From assembly GCF_000423545.1 (NCBI RefSeq), contig NZ_AUIE01000006.1:230557-294556 (forward strand): a stretch of 64,000 nt of DNA. The letters run 5' to 3'. This document shows, one piece after another, positions 58,920 to 64,000 of the stretch (its first letter is position 1; the number at the start of each line of letters is the position of its first letter). A model generated the notes under the pieces. That model did not search any database, was not told the DNA's origin, and saw only the letters and a program-made list of their open reading frames with translations. The position numbers were made by a program, and so were the translations under genes. Origin of the DNA: Metapseudomonas resinovorans DSM 21078 (GTDB lineage: Bacteria > Pseudomonadota > Gammaproteobacteria > Pseudomonadales > Pseudomonadaceae).

Positions 58920-58986
58920 TTATCCACAGCTTCATCCACCGTTTTTGTGGGTATGCGCCGATCAGCCTTCGTCAGACTTATCCACA
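58920..58986. other. Two DnaA-box sequences at the 3' end of the Mut7-C gene
   Basis: TTATCCACA occurs at 58920-58928 and again at 58978-58986, same orientation, 58 bp apart; the second is inside the last codons of the nuclease gene. No AT-rich unwinding region is adjacent. Confidence 0.35.
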
Positions 58987-59720
58987 GCCAGCAAGGGGGC
59001 CAGCAGGGCGCACATGCTGCGCCAGTGGGAGCCTTCCCAGTAGAGGCGGTCGCAGGTATCGCAGCTGAGAAAGCGCGAATAGAGCGCACCGATGCGCGGC
59101 GGCAGGCGAGGGCGGGCGAGCTCCGGGGTGATTTCCTGCAGCGGGTGATTGCAGTGCAGGCAGAGGCTGAAGGGGTTGGCGCTGCGGGCCAGATCGAGGC
59201 GCTCGAACAATTCGCGCAGCTGCAGCGAGGGTTTCAAGGCATGCACGTAGCAGCCGTGGGTGATGATGCGGCGCTTGAGCAACTCGCGGTCGCGGGTCAG
59301 CACGATGCGCCCTTCTTGGGCGGAGATTTCGGCGATCTGGCCGTCCTCGAAGCCGTTGTCGTAGAGGGTATCGAAGCCGCACATGCGCAGCAGGCTGGCG
59401 AGGCCGCCGAGGTGGGCGTCGGCGACGAAGCGCAGTATTCGCAGCGGTCGGGCACGGACCTTGAGCAGCGGGCTGATATCCAATGCCTCGAACTTGGGAT
59501 AGACCGCCAGCCGGTCGCCATCGAGGATCACCCGCTCGAAGCCCACCGACTCGCCATTGAGCAGCACCAGTTCCACCTCGGTGTGAGGCACGCCCAGCGC
59601 CTCGATCATGTGCTTGACGGTGGCCGCCCGCGCACAGGCGCACGTGAATGCCTGCCGGCGCCGCTCGGCGGGCAGGAAGTCATTGAGCTCTTCGTAGAAA
59701 CGGAATGTGGCCCTGACCAT
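58962..59720 (-). CDS. Mut7-C RNase domain protein with ubiquitin-like N-terminus
   Basis: 252-residue protein. Residues 1-90 form a ubiquitin-like (Ub-Mut7-C) domain; residues 93-250 the Mut7-C PIN-like nuclease with FVADAHLGGLASLLRMCGFDT and the acidic ILTRDRELL. A zinc ribbon (CLHC and CDTC) ends the domain. PIN-type RNase activity is predicted; the target is unknown. It is co-oriented with the peroxiredoxin gene upstream. Confidence 0.88.
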   Translation of the reverse strand: MVRATFRFYEELNDFLPAERRRQAFTCACARAATVKHMIEALGVPHTEVELVLLNGESVGFERVILDGDRLAVYPKFEALDISPLLKVRARPLRILRFVADAHLGGLASLLRMCGFDTLYDNGFEDGQIAEISAQEGRIVLTRDRELLKRRIITHGCYVHALKPSLQLRELFERLDLARSANPFSLCLHCNHPLQEITPELARPRLPPRIGALYSRFLSCDTCDRLYWEGSHWRSMCALLAPLLAVDKSDEG

Positions 59721-59775
59721 GGGGAAGAGTATGGCAGGCGCTGGCGCGCCCTCCCGGAAGAGGGCGCGCGGCCAT

Positions 59776-60429
59776 TCACTTGGGCTGGGCGACGACCCGC
59801 AGGTAGGGCTTCAGGGTCTTGTAGCCGTCGGGGTACTTCTTCTTCGCATCTTCGTCCGATACCGAGGTCGGGATGATCACGTCATCACCCGGACGCCAGT
59901 TCACCGGCGTCGCCACCGTGTGCTTGGCGTTGAGCTGCAGCGAGTCCAGCAGGCGCAGCACCTCGTCGAAGTTGCGACCGGCGCTCATGGGGTAGACCAG
60001 CATCGCCTTGACCTTCTTGTCCGGGCCGATGATGAACACCGAACGCACCGTGGCGTTATCCACTGCAGTGCGCGGGCCCGCGCTGGCATTGGGGTGGATC
60101 ATGTCGTAGAGCTTGGCCACCACCAGGTTTTCGTCGCCGATCATCGGGTAGTTGACCGCGTGCCCCTGGGTTTCCTCGATGTCACCGACCCACTTGCGGT
60201 GATCGCTGACCGGATCCACGGACAGGCCGATCACCTTGGTATGGCGCTTGTCGAATTCGGGCTTGAGCTTGGCCATGTAGCCCAGCTCGGTGGTGCAGAC
60301 CGGCGTGAAGTCCTTTGGGTGGGAGAACAGAATGGCCCACTGGTCACCGATCCACTGGTGGAAATTGATCGTGCCTTCGGTGCTGTCCACAGTGAAATCG
60401 GGCGCTTCGTCACCAATGCGGATTGCCAT
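59776..60429 (-). CDS. 1-Cys peroxiredoxin (Prx6 group)
   Basis: 217-residue peroxidase. Peroxidatic Cys45 lies in DFTPVCTTELG; no resolving cysteine is seen, so it is of the 1-Cys type (LsfA-like). The C-terminal Prx6 extension (WRPGDDVIIP...PYLRVVAQPK) is complete. A short insertion (ASAGPRTAVDNA) separates it from typical Pseudomonas LsfA, so a paralogue is possible. ATG 60429 has AGGAGG 6 nt upstream. Confidence 0.92.
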   Translation of the reverse strand: MAIRIGDEAPDFTVDSTEGTINFHQWIGDQWAILFSHPKDFTPVCTTELGYMAKLKPEFDKRHTKVIGLSVDPVSDHRKWVGDIEETQGHAVNYPMIGDENLVVAKLYDMIHPNASAGPRTAVDNATVRSVFIIGPDKKVKAMLVYPMSAGRNFDEVLRLLDSLQLNAKHTVATPVNWRPGDDVIIPTSVSDEDAKKKYPDGYKTLKPYLRVVAQPK

Positions 60430-60746
60430 GTAAGTCCTCCTTTCTGTCTGGCTGGAAGGGGCCGCCAACCCACGGCGGCTATCGCGGCAGGTCCATCGGC
60501 CTACCGGGGCTGAAAGTATAGGCCGGCCTCCCGGGCCTGCCCGGCGGACATTGGATCAGTGGTCATGCGTCCCGGTCCGGGAGTGCTATTCCTAGTTTGT
60601 GGAGGTCGTCGGAAGCTCGCTGTCGACAGGGCCCGTGGCGCATTGCGCCAGATGGGCATGCATGGCGGGAAGAGTGGCGGCCTTTTTCCGGTGCAGTGAT
60701 TTCCGCAATCCCGACCGTCGCCCTGCAACTCAACAGGAGCGAGCGT
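60430..60746. other. 317-bp intergenic region, nothing recognised
   Basis: Lies between the divergent peroxiredoxin and GYD genes. It should hold both promoters, but no convincing -35/-10 pair, operator or small ORF was seen. Confidence 0.4.
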
Positions 60747-61034
60747 ATGGCTACGTTCATCACGCTGGCGACCTTCACCGATCAGGGTATCCGCAGCGTC
60801 AAGGACTCCCCGGATCGGTTCGTCGCCTTCAAAGGGTTGGCCGAGCAGCTCGGCCTTTCGGTCAAGACCGTCTACTGGACGGTAGGCAGCTTCGACCTGG
60901 TGCTGATCGTCGAAGGGGATGAGGAAGCGGCGACCACCCTGCTGCTCAAGACGGGCCAGTTGGGCAATGTAAGGACGCAGACACTGCGCGGCTATTCGGA
61001 ACAAGAGTTCCGGCGCCTGCTCAGCGGCCTGTAG
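60747..61034 (+). CDS. GYD-domain protein
   Basis: 95-residue protein matching the GYD family (MATFITLATFTDQGIRSVKDSP, ending GYSEQEFRRLL), a ferredoxin-like fold of unknown function often found beside other small stress genes. ATG 60747 has AGGAG 8 nt upstream; the open frame to 60597 has no start signal. Confidence 0.85.
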   Translation: MATFITLATFTDQGIRSVKDSPDRFVAFKGLAEQLGLSVKTVYWTVGSFDLVLIVEGDEEAATTLLLKTGQLGNVRTQTLRGYSEQEFRRLLSGL

Positions 61035-61366
61035 CAAGTCCCGCCCTCGAACGGGGAGCCGCACCGGTGGCCGCTCCCCTTGGGCCCAAAGCGCGGCAGC
61101 GGCCTTGAGCAGGTACTGGCTGGTGGGTAATACGTCGAGTTTGTCGAAGCCGATATCGTCCGCCCGGACTAGCGGATGAGTGGCCGGTGGCATGGGCGAG
61201 GCGGTGCTAGCGTTAGAGGAGGGGAGGTGCCGGCCGTGGGGGCTGCGCCATGCCCTTGCAGCGAGGCCTTGCGCCCACAACCTTTGTTCTCGAACCCGGT
61301 GCCGGTGGCACCGCCGGAGCGCGTGCGGCCCTGCCATATTCCATAACCCGCACGGAGGTGATTGTC
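61035..61366. other. 332-bp region before fusA2
   Basis: A GC hairpin GGGGAGC / GCTCCCC (61053-61079) follows the GYD gene without a T-run. The remainder should contain the fusA2 promoter, but none stands out. Antisense open frames here are not supported. Confidence 0.4.
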
Positions 61367-63469
<2,103 letters not shown>

Positions 63470-63474
63470 GGCCA

Positions 63475-63493
63475 GGCGGAATTCGCCCCTACA
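63475..63493. repeat. Single REP-like unit after fusA2
   Basis: GGCGGAATTCGCCCCTACA is an inverse copy of the TGTAGGGGCGAATTC unit seen at 30823 and 58661. Confidence 0.55.
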
Positions 63494-63515
63494 CGCTGCA
63501 TCGCCGGAAAAGCAA

Positions 63516-63535
63516 AACGGGCCCGAAGGCCCGTT
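63516..63535 (-). terminator. Terminator of the flavin oxidoreductase gene
   Basis: 8-bp stem AACGGGCC / GGCCCGTT with a 4-nt loop; on the minus strand it is followed by TTGCTTTT, 21 nt after the stop. Confidence 0.75.
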
Positions 63536-63556
63536 CTGCATTCCTCACTCCGCGGC

Positions 63557-64000
63557 TCAGGTCAGTCCGTTCTGTTTGCGGAAGTAGGGAATCACGTGTT
63601 CGCCGATGTTCTTCAGGGTTTCGATCTGCGCCCACTGGGGCACGGTGCCCATCTGGCAGATGAAGAGGATTTCGTCGGCGCCGGCGTCGATCAGGCGCTG
63701 CACGTAGCCGATGCAGTCGTTCACGGTGCCGTAGGCATGGTTGGGGTTCATCATCGCCATGGTCGGGTCGGAGAAGTCCACGGTGACTTCCTCGGAGGCG
63801 AAGCGCGACTTGATCACCGCCTGGCCGTTGCCGTCGATGAAGGTGTCGTCCTTCCACTTTTCCGGGTCCGGGCGTTCGCCGCCGGCGTACCAGTAGGCCA
63901 GCGATTCCATGAAGTAGCGCTGGCCGCGGATGCCGATGTGGCGGGCCTGCTCGTTGTCGTCGAGGACGATGGCCGGGCAGAGGGCGGCGATGTGGCGGTT
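63557..64000 (-). CDS. LLM-class flavin-dependent oxidoreductase, 5' part outside window
   Basis: C-terminal 147 residues of a luciferase-like monooxygenase: the frame is open to the window edge (NRHIAALCPAIVLDD...). YGTVNDCIGYVQRLIDAGADEILFICQMG is typical of the end of the TIM barrel (given as residues about 90-118 of the visible part). The N-terminal FMN-binding part is missing, so the substrate cannot be judged. Confidence 0.82.
   Translation of the reverse strand, partial: NRHIAALCPAIVLDDNEQARHIGIRGQRYFMESLAYWYAGGERPDPEKWKDDTFIDGNGQAVIKSRFASEEVTVDFSDPTMAMMNPNHAYGTVNDCIGYVQRLIDAGADEILFICQMGTVPQWAQIETLKNIGEHVIPYFRKQNGLT

Overview
The window is a high-GC chromosomal segment of a Pseudomonas-type gammaproteobacterium. 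The first 20 kb follows a gene order known from Pseudomonas: aspS, yebC/pmpR, ruvCAB, ybgC-tolQRAB-pal-cpoB, queE-queC, tRNA-Lys, nadA, bepA-like protease, TusA-like protein, PerM-like permease, gcvR-bcp, dapA-bamC, purC, tRNA-Ser. Genus assignment is inferred from this synteny and from protein sequences recalled from the genus; no database search was run.

Layout. 1-20.4 kb is housekeeping: tRNA charging, Holliday-junction processing, the Tol-Pal envelope complex, queuosine precursor synthesis, NAD, lysine/peptidoglycan precursor and purine synthesis. 20.6-23.4 kb is one large gene fusing an acyl carrier domain, a fatty acyl-AMP ligase and a PlsC acyltransferase. 23.5-30.7 kb holds a small lipoprotein, a SRAP abasic-site protein and the mutagenic translesion cassette imuA-imuB-dnaE2 behind a near-perfect LexA box. 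30.8-34.6 kb has small membrane proteins, a Gre-like factor, a Sel1-repeat protein and rmuC. 34.6-41.4 kb carries a ferritin-like predicted hydrolase, a hydrolase/dehydrogenase fusion, a decayed M24 peptidase remnant and a divergent MerR regulator, then an MgtC/DUF4010 membrane protein and an MFS transporter.

41.5-50.6 kb is a nitrate acquisition block, all on the minus strand: nasS-nasT, nrtA-nrtB-nrtC, an outer-membrane porin, a chemoreceptor without a periplasmic domain, and a small NIT-like protein. Three transcription units (nasS, nrtA, porin) share the same arrangement: a sigma-54 promoter (GG-N10-GC), two hexaloop hairpins of the ANTAR type, and an intrinsic terminator whose 5' arm overlaps the second hairpin. 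This fits NtrC/RpoN activation combined with NasT antitermination, released when NasS senses nitrate. Assimilatory reductase genes are not in the window.

50.6-64 kb holds ppnN, a methyltransferase, an unknown Ser/Thr-rich protein, a long lhr helicase gene carrying an in-frame repeat insertion, a Mut7-C nuclease, a 1-Cys peroxiredoxin, a GYD-domain protein, a second-type EF-G gene and the 3' part of a luciferase-like flavin oxidoreductase. Several intergenic regions carry REP-like palindromes typical of pseudomonads. No insertion sequence, prophage or CRISPR array was seen.
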